Source of the DNA: Gracilibacter sp. BRH_c7a
GTDB taxonomy: Bacteria > Bacillota > Desulfitobacteriia > Desulfitobacteriales > Syntrophobotulaceae
DNA: 64,000 nt
Direction: 5' to 3'
Assembly (NCBI GenBank): GCA_001516055.1
Contig: LOEZ01000066.1
Span: forward strand, 18,096 to 82,095
Shown piece after piece: positions 8,770 to 19,000 of this stretch. Numbering within the stretch: the first letter of the stretch is position 1; each line of letters opens with the position of its first letter. Both the position numbers and the translations under genes were made by a program. Below the pieces are notes generated by a model that saw only the letters and a program-made list of their open reading frames with translations, searched no databases and was not told the DNA's origin.

Positions 8770-9423
8770 ATGGAAGACAAGAAAATAAAAACAAAAGTTT
8801 TGAGACCTATATTTGATACCGGACTAGATATCATAGACCTATCTAGGGAAAATATAGTTGATGAAACTATATTTTCTTTTGGAACGATTTGCGATAGCTC
8901 TCTAGAAAACCATCAAGCTGACAAATTGACCTTTAAACAAGTAATATTTAAAAAAGTTATTTTCAATGAAATAATTTTTAGACGTATAGAGCTGATCAAT
9001 GTGAGATTTGAAAATTGTGATTTATCCAATGTAGATTTTAATGAAGCTTTACTACATAAAGTCGAGTTTATAAATTGTAAGATTATCGGGATTAACCTAA
9101 GTGAAGCCACTTTAAGAGATGTAACTTTCGAAGATTGCAACGGGCAATATGGTTTTTTCAGCTATTCTAATTGTAAACAAGTTGTATTCCTGCGCTGTCA
9201 ATTAACTTACTCAGATTTTAAAAACTCACTGTTCTCAAAAGTTGAATTTCAAGAGTCTAATCTTCTTCAAGCTCAGCTGAACTTCACAAATCTTAAAGGG
9301 ATAGATTTTACAAGTTGTGATATCGAAGGGATCGGGGTCAACATCACTGATGTAAATGGTGCAATAGTGACTGCTATGCAAGCGGTCGCTCTTTCCAGCT
9401 TACTGGGTTTAGTTGTAAAATAA
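8770..9423 (+). CDS. Pentapeptide repeat-like protein
   Basis: 217 residues. From about residue 55 to 195 the chain is built of five-residue steps with a central F or L and polar flanks (for example VRFENCDLSNVDFNEALLHK, then DFKNSLFSKVEF and NLLQAQLNFTNL). This is the pattern of a right-handed quadrilateral beta-helix of the pentapeptide repeat family. Some members protect DNA gyrase, but many have no known role and none can be assigned here. The repeat is loose, with N/D-F/L positions rather than strict A(D/N)LXX. The ribosome site (AGGTGG at about 13 bases) is distant, so the start is uncertain. Confidence 0.72.
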   Translation: MEDKKIKTKVLRPIFDTGLDIIDLSRENIVDETIFSFGTICDSSLENHQADKLTFKQVIFKKVIFNEIIFRRIELINVRFENCDLSNVDFNEALLHKVEFINCKIIGINLSEATLRDVTFEDCNGQYGFFSYSNCKQVVFLRCQLTYSDFKNSLFSKVEFQESNLLQAQLNFTNLKGIDFTSCDIEGIGVNITDVNGAIVTAMQAVALSSLLGLVVK

Positions 9424-9451
9424 AAACTACATATGAACATAGCAAAAATAA

Positions 9452-9480
9452 TTGACATATTTTCTTAATAGATTTATCAT
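9452..9480 (+). promoter_or_regulatory. Sigma-A type promoter for the NifX-like gene
   Basis: A consensus -35 TTGACA (9452-9457) and TATCAT (9475-9480) are 17 bases apart, and about 67 bases upstream of the start codon at 9547. Confidence 0.6.
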
Positions 9481-9546
9481 TTTATAAAAGCCATATGCCA
9501 AAAACTCAAATAGGGCAAAATATAGGAATGAAAGAGGAATGATTAT

Positions 9547-9909
9547 ATGAAAATTGCATTACCGTCGCGCCAAAATCTTATAGACGATCATTTTGGACAT
9601 TGTGATTATTTTACTATCTTTACTGTTGATAAAGATAATAAAGAAATAATCGAGCAAGAAACCATTGCTTCCCCAGTAGGTTGTGGCTGCAAATCAAATA
9701 TCGCACAAACACTTTCTGAAATGGGTGTAAAAGTCATGCTCGCAGGCAATATGGGTGAGGGAGCCGTAAGAGTTTTAAACAATTCGGGTATAGAAGTATT
9801 ACGTGGATGTTCCGGCGATGTTAAGTCGGTCGCTCTTGAATGGCTTTCAGGAACACTTTCCGACTCAGGAGACTCTTGCCACGAACATGAACATACTTGC
9901 CAAAGTTAA
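9547..9909 (+). CDS. NifB/NifX-family iron-molybdenum cluster-binding protein
   Basis: 120 residues with the dinitrogenase iron-molybdenum cofactor fold. It starts MKIALPSRQNLIDDHFGHCD, the usual beginning of stand-alone members, with the GCGCKSNIAQTL and VLAGNMGEGAVRVL segments and a His/Cys-rich tail (CHEHEHTC). Such small proteins are common in anaerobes and are thought to carry metal clusters; few are linked to nitrogen fixation and no nif genes are seen here. Own promoter upstream. Confidence 0.85.
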   Translation: MKIALPSRQNLIDDHFGHCDYFTIFTVDKDNKEIIEQETIASPVGCGCKSNIAQTLSEMGVKVMLAGNMGEGAVRVLNNSGIEVLRGCSGDVKSVALEWLSGTLSDSGDSCHEHEHTCQS

Positions 9910-9960
9910 GATATTTCTGACTACTTTAGCTGGTATGACATTGCAAGAATTATACAAGAA

Positions 9961-10650
9961 TCAATCTAGTACTAATTCTTGTCCTTTTTCTGCGATATCG
10001 ATTATTCTTGTCGGACTGTCCTTCATTTTCTCAGCATATTGTTTGGCGGTCTCACCATTATCTCCAAAATGCATGGGAATTAAGACCTTGGGGGAAATCT
10101 CTTGGATGAAGTAATCTGCGCCTACGCAATAATTATGTTCCAACCTTGGGTCGACAGGGAAGAAGGCGATATCGATAGACTCACCTTTAATCTTGGCGAT
10201 TTCTTTCTTGAATAGAATCTCAGCTCTTTTTATTTCTTCCGGTACATCTTGAGACCAATACCACCAGTTTAGATCACCGGCATGAAACAGGTTTGTCCCA
10301 AGAAATTGGATAAGAAAAGAAACTCCTAAATCAGTGGAGCCAAAAGCTTTTATTATTACATCATCGACTTTAATTTCATCATAGGGGGACATTACAAAAA
10401 TGTTCCCCTTTTTTTGTTTTATACTAATGTCGTCACTTAAAATGTATTTGATATTCGGTTTTTGCTTCTGCCATTGAAATATCTCTTTGTTGAAATGATC
10501 AGGATGACCATGGGAGGAAAAGACATAAGTATCTTTATCTCCCATATCAACATTACCCTTATAGTAATCAAAGATAAAGATGTGTTTTGAAGTTTCGACC
10601 CGAAAACCGCTGTGATACAGATATTTAATTTTAATTTCTGGGTTGACCAT
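9961..10650 (-). CDS. MBL-fold metallo-hydrolase (UlaG-like)
   Basis: About 229 residues. The metallo-beta-lactamase fold is shown by the SSHGHPDHF metal motif (HxHxDH), FHAGDLNWWY and the late IPMHFGDN histidine. Length and layout match the family around UlaG, which holds lactonases and uncharacterised hydrolases. The start at 10650 is three codons inside the longest frame and sits six bases after a GAGGTG site. It runs convergent to the NifX-like gene. The substrate is not identifiable. Confidence 0.85.
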   Translation of the reverse strand: MVNPEIKIKYLYHSGFRVETSKHIFIFDYYKGNVDMGDKDTYVFSSHGHPDHFNKEIFQWQKQKPNIKYILSDDISIKQKKGNIFVMSPYDEIKVDDVIIKAFGSTDLGVSFLIQFLGTNLFHAGDLNWWYWSQDVPEEIKRAEILFKKEIAKIKGESIDIAFFPVDPRLEHNYCVGADYFIQEISPKVLIPMHFGDNGETAKQYAEKMKDSPTRIIDIAEKGQELVLD

Positions 10651-10725
10651 ATGAATCACCTCATTTGGTTTTTTCTAATTTTTTAGGTAAACTATATATA
10701 ATGACTAGAAAATATTCTCTATAAT

Positions 10726-10749
10726 AATACCAAATTGATTATTGGTATT
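10726..10749. promoter_or_regulatory. 8-bp inverted repeat before the glyoxalase-like gene
   Basis: AATACCAA (10726-10733) and TTGGTATT (10742-10749) are perfect complements, between AT-rich promoter-like sequence and the ribosome site of the gene at 10771. It could be a repressor operator; no regulator is adjacent. Confidence 0.4.
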
Positions 10750-10770
10750 TAAGAAAGGAAGGGGTTAATT

Positions 10771-11142
10771 ATGAATTTTAAATTTGCTCACAACAATTTT
10801 AATGTCTTAAATCTGGAAAAAAGCCTTCAATTCTATAAAGAAGCTTTAGGACTTGTCGAGGTCAAAAGATTTGCTCCAGAGAGTGGAGAGTTTATCTTAA
10901 TTTACTTAGGCGATGGTTCTTCGAACCATACGCTGGAACTGACCTGGTTAAGGGATAGAATGGAAGCTTATAATTTAGGAGAGAATGAATTTCATCTGGC
11001 TTTCGCCGTAGATGATTTTGAAGCAGCCTATGAACATCATAAAAAGATGGGCTGTATTTGTTATGAGAATAAGGGAATGGGTATTTACTTTATCAATGAT
11101 CCTGATAATTATTGGTTAGAAGTTATTCCGAGTAATAAATAG
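10771..11142 (+). CDS. Glyoxalase I-like VOC-family protein
   Basis: 123 residues, two beta-alpha-beta-beta-beta modules. All four metal-ligand positions of glyoxalase I appear to be kept: His in KFAHNNF, Glu in HTLELTW, His in NEFHLAFAVDD and Glu in YWLEVIP. It may be a methylglyoxal-detoxifying lactoylglutathione lyase, but glutathione is usually absent in Clostridia, so the thiol is uncertain. Strong AGGAAGGGG ribosome site. Confidence 0.82.
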   Translation: MNFKFAHNNFNVLNLEKSLQFYKEALGLVEVKRFAPESGEFILIYLGDGSSNHTLELTWLRDRMEAYNLGENEFHLAFAVDDFEAAYEHHKKMGCICYENKGMGIYFINDPDNYWLEVIPSNK

Positions 11143-11246
11143 CATCATAAAATCTATGTTATACTAGAAAATGTGGATTTACAAAAAACAAATTATCAAT
11201 CTATAAAATATAAATAGTTATGCATTTAGCACCAGGAGGCACGTTA

Positions 11247-12020
11247 ATGGATAATGTCTTAATTAAGACCACTCGTTTAATGAAAAAATATGGATCTGTA
11301 CCAGTAGTTAACGACTTGAATTTAGAGGTTAAGGGCGGTGAAATATTTGGTTTTCTGGGACCAAATGGCGCAGGTAAAACAACTACCATAAAAATGTTAA
11401 CTGGATTATTGGATCCCAGTGAAGGGGAAGTTTTTATCTGTGGTTATGACCTCAAGAAACAACCAACCGAGGCTAAATCTGTTATGGCCTATGTACCTGA
11501 CCAACCTAAATTATATAATAAGCTTTCTGCGAGAGAGTTTTTGATGCTAATCTCTTCTCTATACCGGGTCCCGAAAGATATCGCCCAAGAAAGATCAGAA
11601 CAGCTTCTCGCTATGTTCGAGCTTCAAGCCAGGGCAGATGAGCTCTTAGAAAGCTACTCTCACGGTATGCGTCAAAAAGTGGTACTAGCCTCAGCACTGA
11701 TTCACCAGCCTAAAGTCATTATGTTGGATGAACCTACGGTTGGTCTTGATCCAGCAAGTGCCCGACTTTTAAAAGATATCCTGCAGGAGTTAGCAAGGCA
11801 GGGAGCAGCGGTGTTCGTCTCGACGCATATTTTAGAGATTGCAGAAAGAATGTGCCACCGTGTCGGAATTCTTAAAAATGGCCAACTGATTGCCCAGGGA
11901 AGCCCTGAAGAATTGCGTCAGAGAGTTGGACACACCGGCGAGAGTCTGGAAGATATCTTTCTGGAACTTACCGGTGGTACGGAAAGTGCAGAAGTAATCA
12001 AAAGTCTGGAGGAAGAATAA
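11247..12020 (+). CDS. ABC-2 type exporter ATP-binding protein
   Basis: About 257 residues. Walker A GPNGAGKTTT, signature YSHGMRQKV, Walker B VIMLDEPTVGLD and the switch-loop His in VSTHILE are all present, followed by a C-terminal extension typical of drug or antibiotic exporters. The start at 11247 is chosen over an in-frame ATG 27 bases upstream because AGGAGG lies at 11234-11239. Its stop overlaps the first base of the permease gene, so the two are coupled. Confidence 0.9.
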   Translation: MDNVLIKTTRLMKKYGSVPVVNDLNLEVKGGEIFGFLGPNGAGKTTTIKMLTGLLDPSEGEVFICGYDLKKQPTEAKSVMAYVPDQPKLYNKLSAREFLMLISSLYRVPKDIAQERSEQLLAMFELQARADELLESYSHGMRQKVVLASALIHQPKVIMLDEPTVGLDPASARLLKDILQELARQGAAVFVSTHILEIAERMCHRVGILKNGQLIAQGSPEELRQRVGHTGESLEDIFLELTGGTESAEVIKSLEEE

Positions 12021-13870
12021 TGTCGTCTTTCCTTCAAGATTTTAATTTATTGCTAAAAAGCCAAATACGAGTAAGCTTAAATACCCTCCGACAACGCCGC
12101 AAAAGGACCTTTATTGGAATGTTTGTTATTGGTATGATTTTTTTGTCTCTTCTGGCTTCCCTAGGTTCGCTCGCCTATGGAGCTTTAGAAGAGATGCCGC
12201 CGCAAACAGCCCAGGGTTTTCTTGCCTTGTTATTTATGGTAGGGATGGGCAGTCAGATTTTCTTTGGTATTACTGCTGCTTTTGCTGCACTCTATATGTC
12301 TGATGATTTAGAACTTCTTTTTATGACACCTGTATCACTTAAAGCAGTTTTCGCCGTGAAATCGCTCTCGGTTCTCGGCAGTAACTTAGTAATCGCTGTT
12401 TTATTTGCTTTCCTCCCGGGAATTTTCTATGGACTGCTCTTTCAGGCAGGTGGATTCTATTATTTCTTAGTCTTCTTGGTAGGGTGTGGTCTGTGGCTGA
12501 TGGGTGCAGCTCTAGCGGAATTGATTAATCTTCTGGTCATGCGCATTGTCCCCCCTCATCGCAGTAAAGAAGCGATGGGTTTTATCGGCGCGTTAGCCGG
12601 TATTATAATTGTCCTGGTGGTTCAGATTCCTAATTTGCTCCTCAACAGCCAGGGAAATATGGATATAGGTTCCTGGCTGACAGGCAAAGAAGAAATGTTG
12701 GAGATCCTGAACTTTTTTCCTTGGGGATGGGCTTCGCTTGCCTTAGTTAATGGAATAAGCGGGACCATCCTTGCTGGACTCGGATGGTCTGTCTTGATTG
12801 TTTTGGTAAGTGTGGTACTTTTCCTGCTGTCGATGATTCTTCTCGAGCGAGGATTCCGACAAGGGTTTATATCTCTTAGCCAGGGAGAAGGGGGCAGGAC
12901 CCGAAAAAAACGCACATTACACACATCCGAAATTAATATTTATAATAGTACGCTGGAGAATACTTTGCCCAAGTACTCTTTTATATTCGAGGAAAAAGTC
13001 ACCCCCCAAGCCTCTTCCTGGTTGGGAATGTGGGCAGTTGCCAAAAAAGATTTACTTTCGCTGAAACGTGACACCAGGGAATGGTTTGGCTACCTCATGC
13101 CTCTGACCATTATGGCTTTTTTTGTGGCTCAATTCCTGTTTACCTCTTCAGATGCCGGTTTTTCTTCTCTGATAATCGTTCTTATAATGTACACCATTAT
13201 GTTTAGCGGCAATATGGCTTTACAAGCTTTTGGCAGGGAAGGGGAATCCGATTGGCTTCTAAGCAGTGTTCCTTTGATCGGATGGCCTGTAGTATGGGGA
13301 AAACTTGTGGCTGCAGTTCTGCCTACACTGATTTTAATGGAAGCTTTACTTGTGGGCACTTCAATCGCCGTAGGGTTTTCAGCTTCCTTGATTGTTCTTC
13401 TTGCCTTTGCAGCCGTACTCCTAAGTCTGGGCTCAAGTTCAATCGGTCTCTATTATTCTATTCATAACGCCAGGTATAACCCAGATAAACCCCAAATGCG
13501 TATTTCTCCAAGTGCATCGCTCGTCATGTATCTCACGAATCTATTGTTTTTACTTTTATTAGGTTTAAGTCTTAGCTATCTTTTCCCGCCCATGGAGCTA
13601 ATCTCCTTAATAGAAAGCATCCCGCCGCTGAAATATGAAGGTGGGTTCCTTGCGACTATCGTATACGTGCTTTATCTGCTAAGCCGTCCTTTATTGTGGC
13701 CGGAAGTTTTCAGGATTCTGCTCGGGATTGTATTGACCGGCGGAGTATGGACCCTGATATTTTTCGGATTCATGACGGCTACGGTACGCCAGAGCCGAAA
13801 AGGATTCCGGGTGGAGCATGTCTCTAATACAAAAAGTAAAAAGTTTTCAAGAAAAGGTTCCTTGGGATAA
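12020..13870 (+). CDS. Putative ABC exporter, membrane subunit
   Basis: 616 residues with two hydrophobic halves, about 12 membrane helices, separated by a basic cytoplasmic linker at ~290-350 (GGRTRKKRTLH). It resembles the large uncharacterised ABC-2 permeases found in Firmicutes. Together with the preceding ATPase it should form a two-gene exporter of unknown substrate. A short hairpin spans the stop codon (13854-13878). Confidence 0.82.
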   Translation: MSSFLQDFNLLLKSQIRVSLNTLRQRRKRTFIGMFVIGMIFLSLLASLGSLAYGALEEMPPQTAQGFLALLFMVGMGSQIFFGITAAFAALYMSDDLELLFMTPVSLKAVFAVKSLSVLGSNLVIAVLFAFLPGIFYGLLFQAGGFYYFLVFLVGCGLWLMGAALAELINLLVMRIVPPHRSKEAMGFIGALAGIIIVLVVQIPNLLLNSQGNMDIGSWLTGKEEMLEILNFFPWGWASLALVNGISGTILAGLGWSVLIVLVSVVLFLLSMILLERGFRQGFISLSQGEGGRTRKKRTLHTSEINIYNSTLENTLPKYSFIFEEKVTPQASSWLGMWAVAKKDLLSLKRDTREWFGYLMPLTIMAFFVAQFLFTSSDAGFSSLIIVLIMYTIMFSGNMALQAFGREGESDWLLSSVPLIGWPVVWGKLVAAVLPTLILMEALLVGTSIAVGFSASLIVLLAFAAVLLSLGSSSIGLYYSIHNARYNPDKPQMRISPSASLVMYLTNLLFLLLLGLSLSYLFPPMELISLIESIPPLKYEGGFLATIVYVLYLLSRPLLWPEVFRILLGIVLTGGVWTLIFFGFMTATVRQSRKGFRVEHVSNTKSKKFSRKGSLG

Positions 13871-13878
13871 GGAACCTT
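13854..13878 (+). terminator. Short hairpin across the exporter stop codon
   Basis: AAGGTTCC (13854-13861) pairs with GGAACCTT (13871-13878). No T-run follows, so termination would be partial at best. Confidence 0.35.
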
Positions 13879-13924
13879 GGGTAAAATAACTAAGGTTTCA
13901 TAAATTATTTAAAAGGAATTTATA

Positions 13925-15322
13925 ATGATAGAGAGTATCTTAACCCGTATACGTAGTCTATTTACCTTTGTTTTAGCCATTATATATTTAAGCAATTTAT
14001 TTATTCAGTCTGCTTGGATAAATCATCTTACATTAGTTTTGATTGTACTTGTAATCGTTCTCAGCCTGAGGGTTGCTACAGGTTCATCGAAAATCATCGG
14101 CTATATCTCTATAACCCTAAGTATTATTATTCTTTTATCTTACAATGCTCCTTTCAGCATCTGGGAACAGGCAATAGAGGAAAATCTATATTTAGTTGTG
14201 ATGTTCACTTTGGTACCGTTATTGAGAATCCCAATCCAATTCGGGGGCTATTTTGAAGCCCTTCAAGGTTTCTTCCGGCGTTTTGTAAAGACTAATAATC
14301 GTTTCTATGTTCTTGTTAGTTTTATCTCAGCTTTTGTAGGTGTTTTAGTTAATTTAGCGGTTGTTCCTCTTGTACATGAGATTAGCAAAGCAAGTAGTTT
14401 CAGCGCGAATAAAAAGCTTCTCAGTAAAGCTATTACGCGCGGGTTTGCTACTTGTACGATATGGTCACCAACTATGGCATCCATTGCCTTAATTATTCAA
14501 GTAACTGGTGCTACCTGGTATTTGTTCTTTCCATTCGGTATTTTAAGCGGTGTTATTGCCGGAATGATTGGTTACATGATGACAATGGCAGAAGAGAGAA
14601 GAGGTCAAGCCGAAGAGGTTGTCGTTAACGTTGACCTTGACACTGTCCAACTGTCAGACAGTGTTATTAATTATCGCAAAGTAATCGAACTGTGTGTCTT
14701 TGGGATTATTCTCATTACAGGAATTGCATTGATTTCAGTGTACACGGGTATTCAGACAATAATCGTAGTATCGCTTGCCTCACTTGTATTTCCCATTCTC
14801 TGGATGTTCATTCTCTCTAGATTGCGTATTTTATGGCGAGAATGCAGAGGAGATTATTTCCATAAAAGTCTTCCGGGTTTAACAAATGAGATTATCTTAT
14901 TTGTTGGGGCGGGACTCTTTGCTTCAAGTATTACCTATTCGCAGCTAGGGAATTATGTACCTCTGGTACTATCTTGGTTTGTTGGTGAAAATATTATCAT
15001 GTTCTCCATTGTCATCATTGTAATAGGGCTTATTGTTTCTGCTATAGGTATACACCCAATTGTCACCATTACAATTATTGGGGGGACAGTTGAAGCCTCT
15101 GCGTATGGAGTAACCCCAACCTATATGGCCGTGCTCTTAGCCATAACCTGGGCAATGGGGATTACAATGTCTCCTTCGTCAGCCACAATAATAACCGTAG
15201 CCGGCTTAGCAGAACGGTCACCTCTTGAAGTTGGCCCGGGTTGGAATGGAAGATATGCTGTAATCTCATCAGCGATACTCCTGCTTATAATGACGATCTT
15301 CAGATTTCTTCAGCTTATATAG
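13925..15322 (+). CDS. Polytopic membrane protein, probable ion-transporter-superfamily permease
   Basis: 465 residues, about 11-12 hydrophobic helices. Two re-entrant-like segments rich in small and polar residues (ATCTIWSPTMASIAL around residue 180 and GITMSPSSATIITVAGL around 425) recall the symmetric half-repeats of TRAP large subunits and citrate/anion transporters. No partner subunits of a TRAP system are next to it, so it is probably a stand-alone secondary transporter. Substrate unknown. Confidence 0.65.
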   Translation: MIESILTRIRSLFTFVLAIIYLSNLFIQSAWINHLTLVLIVLVIVLSLRVATGSSKIIGYISITLSIIILLSYNAPFSIWEQAIEENLYLVVMFTLVPLLRIPIQFGGYFEALQGFFRRFVKTNNRFYVLVSFISAFVGVLVNLAVVPLVHEISKASSFSANKKLLSKAITRGFATCTIWSPTMASIALIIQVTGATWYLFFPFGILSGVIAGMIGYMMTMAEERRGQAEEVVVNVDLDTVQLSDSVINYRKVIELCVFGIILITGIALISVYTGIQTIIVVSLASLVFPILWMFILSRLRILWRECRGDYFHKSLPGLTNEIILFVGAGLFASSITYSQLGNYVPLVLSWFVGENIIMFSIVIIVIGLIVSAIGIHPIVTITIIGGTVEASAYGVTPTYMAVLLAITWAMGITMSPSSATIITVAGLAERSPLEVGPGWNGRYAVISSAILLLIMTIFRFLQLI

Positions 15323-15446
15323 CTGGTCAGTAGCTTCAGCTCTGAGTGGCTAAGGTTTAGATTTTTCAAGTTGGCAACGAATACAGGAATATTAGAGCAA
15401 AGTAAAAATTGAGACGCAAGTACATTGGTATAGGAGCATAAAACAA

Positions 15447-15980
15447 ATGAAAATCACTGTCAGAGAATGTGGGATGGAGGATCTTATTTTTCTTTGTGAG
15501 TTCTCTTGCAAAACATTTAAGGATAGCTTCAAGCATATGAATACACCAGCCAACATGAAAGTTTATCTTAAACAAGCATATAGTATTCCTAAACTTCATG
15601 ATGAATTATCAAATCGCAATTCGGATTTTTATTTTCTTTGTATTGATGAAGAAATATCAGGTTATTTAAAAGTAAATGAAGATAAGGCTCAAACCGATAT
15701 CCATGATCCTCAATCTCTTGAGATTGAGAGAATATATCTTACAAAAGAATTTCAAGGAAAAGGTTTGGGTAGGATTTTAATCAACAAAGCTATTGATATT
15801 GCAAAAGCACGCAATAAAATATACGTATGGCTAGGTGTCTGGGAAAAAAATGAGAAAGCTATTCGGTTTTATAAAAAGAATGGATTTTATATTATAGGTA
15901 AGCATCCATTTATTGTTGGAAATGAAGAACAAACAGATTTTATCATGCGTAAAGATCTAATAGACCTTAATACGCTTTGA
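15447..15980 (+). CDS. GNAT-family N-acetyltransferase
   Basis: 177 residues. The acetyl-CoA binding motif is visible as IYLTKEFQGKGLGRILINKA (about 92-111), followed by the AIRFYKKNGFYIIGKH motif near the end, the usual last strands of the fold. The start ATG at 15447 follows AGGAGC. Layout resembles spermidine/diamine-type or ribosomal-protein acetyltransferases, but the acceptor cannot be told from sequence. Confidence 0.87.
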   Translation: MKITVRECGMEDLIFLCEFSCKTFKDSFKHMNTPANMKVYLKQAYSIPKLHDELSNRNSDFYFLCIDEEISGYLKVNEDKAQTDIHDPQSLEIERIYLTKEFQGKGLGRILINKAIDIAKARNKIYVWLGVWEKNEKAIRFYKKNGFYIIGKHPFIVGNEEQTDFIMRKDLIDLNTL

Positions 15981-16039
15981 CTCTATGTATCAAATATTAA
16001 AGGTGATTCTTTTATGAGTAATTTAAGGATAACCTTACG

Positions 16040-19000
16040 TTAATTTATCTCGAATATTTCTTTGAGCTCTTGCTCGGTTAACTTGGTAAGCATAGTTTCT
16101 CCTGGTTGAATGACGGAGTCAATCAGTTTTTTCTTTTTGGACTGAAGAACGTTCACTTTTTCTTCGATTGTTCCCTGAGTTAGAAGCTTTATTACCTGCA
16201 CAGAATTATTTTGACCGATGCGATGAGCTCGGTCAGTAGCCTGATCTTCAACAGCAGGATTCCACCAAGGGTCGAAATGAATGACGGTATCAGCACCCGT
16301 AAGGTTTAGACCAGTTCCGCCAGCTTTCAATGAAATGAGGAATACATCTCCTTGGCCGGAATTGAACGAATGGGCCATTTTCGTTCGCTCTAAAGCTTTG
16401 GTCGAACCACTAAGATAAAAGTGTTCGATCTTTTTCGTGTTTAAGTCGTCACGGATAATATCGAGCATGGACGTGAATTGAGAGAAGACCAGAATACGGT
16501 GGCCACCAGCCAAAGCGTCAGCGAGAATCTCTTGAAAAAGCAGCATTTTACCGCTTTCACCTGTGTAATTATCAATAAACATTGCTGGGTGAGAGCAAAT
16601 TTGTCTCAATCTAGTTAGAGCGGCTAGAATCTTAATATGACTTTTAGCAAATCCCGAAGTTGCCAATTCCTGAGCAATTTGGCTCTTGGTCTGCTGGAGA
16701 TAAGCTAAATATATTTTTCTTTGTTCATCAGTTAAAGAAGCATTCATCTGGGTCTCAATCTTAGGGGGTAATTGTTTTAAGACATCTTTTTTGAGGCGAC
16801 GGAGAATAAAAGGTTTCGTGTGGCGACTCAATTCCAAGAGAGCTTGATTGTCTCCTTTGGTAATGGGTATGGCGTATTTCTGATGGAATTCCCGGTGAGA
16901 AAGGAGATAGCCGGGCATAAAAAAGTTAAATAAAGACCAAAGTTCTGAAAGGGAGTTCTCAATCGGAGTTCCTGTTAGAGCAAAATAGCCTTTAGCTTTA
17001 ATGCGCTGGACTGATTTAGCGTTTAAAGTTTGAGGATTCTTGATGTTTTGAGCTTCATCCAGGAAACAGTAAGAAAAATCTAGTTGAGAGAATGTCTCAA
17101 TATCTCTCCGCAAAACCGCATAGGAGGCCACAACCAAGTCGCATTGATCAATAATAGTTAACTGTTCTTGACGTTCCTGAGGTGTACCTTCGACGACCAG
17201 AACGTTCAAGTCGGGGGCGAATTTTTCCCCTTCTGCTTGCCAGTTATAGACAAGCGAGGTAGGGGCAATGACAAGAGCAGGTGAGGCAGAAGGTTTCTCT
17301 GATAAAATAAAGGCGAGAACCTCTAAGGTTTTCCCTAATCCCATATCATCAGCTAGAATCCCACCCAAACCATAAGAAGCTAATATTTTTAGCCATTTAA
17401 AACCAGTTTTCTGATAATCACGCAGCACATGGTGCAACGCTTTTGGAGGTTCAAACTCACCGTCTTGAGGCTCTAGAATACTTTGGACTAATTGCTTAAA
17501 AGCCTGATTACGTTGGATTCCAGGCAGATTAACCTGGCGCAGAAAACTATCGATATACATCGCTCTGAACTTGGGAAGATAGAGAGTCTGGTTGTTTAAA
17601 TCATCGCCCTTAAAACCTAACTGGTCCAAGAGCTGTGCCATTGACTCCAGCTCCGGTTGCTTTAGATCAAGAAATGATCCGTCACGCAGTCGGTAATATT
17701 TTTTTTTCGTCCGCAGGGAATGAAAGATATCAGCAATTTCACTTTGATCAATATCACTATATTGAAAAGATATTTCCAACATATCCAGGGATTCATCCAA
17801 CCGGATGCGTCCGGAAAAACTGGTGGAGGTTCGGATTTTTAGTTTAAAGTCGTCGGAATAGAAGGTTTCTGCCAACCCTTGAATTTGAGGAAGCCAGTTT
17901 ACCGTGAAATCAAAAATTTTCTCGTCATCATCAAGGTTGATTTTTCCTTGTGAAACAAAAAAATCTGCTTGTTCAAAGATATTAAAAATCTTTCTTTCCT
18001 GATCGATATCTCGGATAAGAATATGATCATCAGCAAGGGAAGTGCTCGAAGTTTCTTCCTTGGCTGAAAAAGGATTAATTATGATATCTCCATAGTGAAA
18101 TTCCAACCGAGCTGAAATACCGTTCTCGCCCATCCGGTCAAAATAGATACGAGCTTGCAAATCTTCTCTGATAAACTTTTCGGCCAGTTCCGGTTCGATA
18201 GATACAGAACCCAGTTTTTCAATGAGTGGTAAAGCTTCCGATGCAAAAAAGCCTTTTTGATCAGCTGGAAACAGAATTGTCGGTCCGGATTTTCCAGGCA
18301 GAGCTTTTAGAAGGTTAGGAAGAAAGTCTTGTTGTTCTGGAGAAGCCAGATAAATCTCCTGATTATATATATAATAACGTCCATCAGCCGATAGCTGGAA
18401 GGGTAGGGTACTTTTCAAGGCCAGTGCTAAATCCGGGCCTTGGGCGTTGACTGCAAAGTCCAAAGGGATTTCCTGACGGATAACCTGAGTTAAGTGCGGG
18501 TTGCTGGAGGGAATAGTTTTGGTTGAAACAACTGATAAGGAGAAGAGTTTAGTGCCTAAAGCATCTAATAAATTGCTTAGATAATATCTGCTTAAGATAA
18601 AAGGTTTTTTAGTGAAGGGAGAGGTCAAATAAGTTGGATAATAAGAACCGCTGATTTCATGAATTGCTTCATACTGATTCAGCATTTCTTGAAGCATGTT
18701 AATAATTTGTTGATCCTCTTCTTTAAATCTGTGCCGCGTTGAATCATAAGTAAACTTCATACCGAATTCTAGTGAACGACCGGTCTTAATTGCGAATAGG
18801 AATTCTTTTAAATCCTTGACAACATAAAGACGATTTATGCCTACTTTAAGCTCCAATTGGGCAATAACTTGACGACCGACATTAATCTGAAGTTCTAAAT
18901 CAAGATTAAGTTCTTCCTGCGTTATATCTGAGTTATGCTTGGTAAAGAAATCTATAAATTCTGAGGTTGCCCGCTTAGATTCAGCAATAGCGCGATTAGA

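Noticed and set aside
8531..8794. Minus-strand frame of 87 codons across the perfect hairpin
   Set aside because: No ribosome site, runs through the hairpin and into the pentapeptide gene start; random composition.
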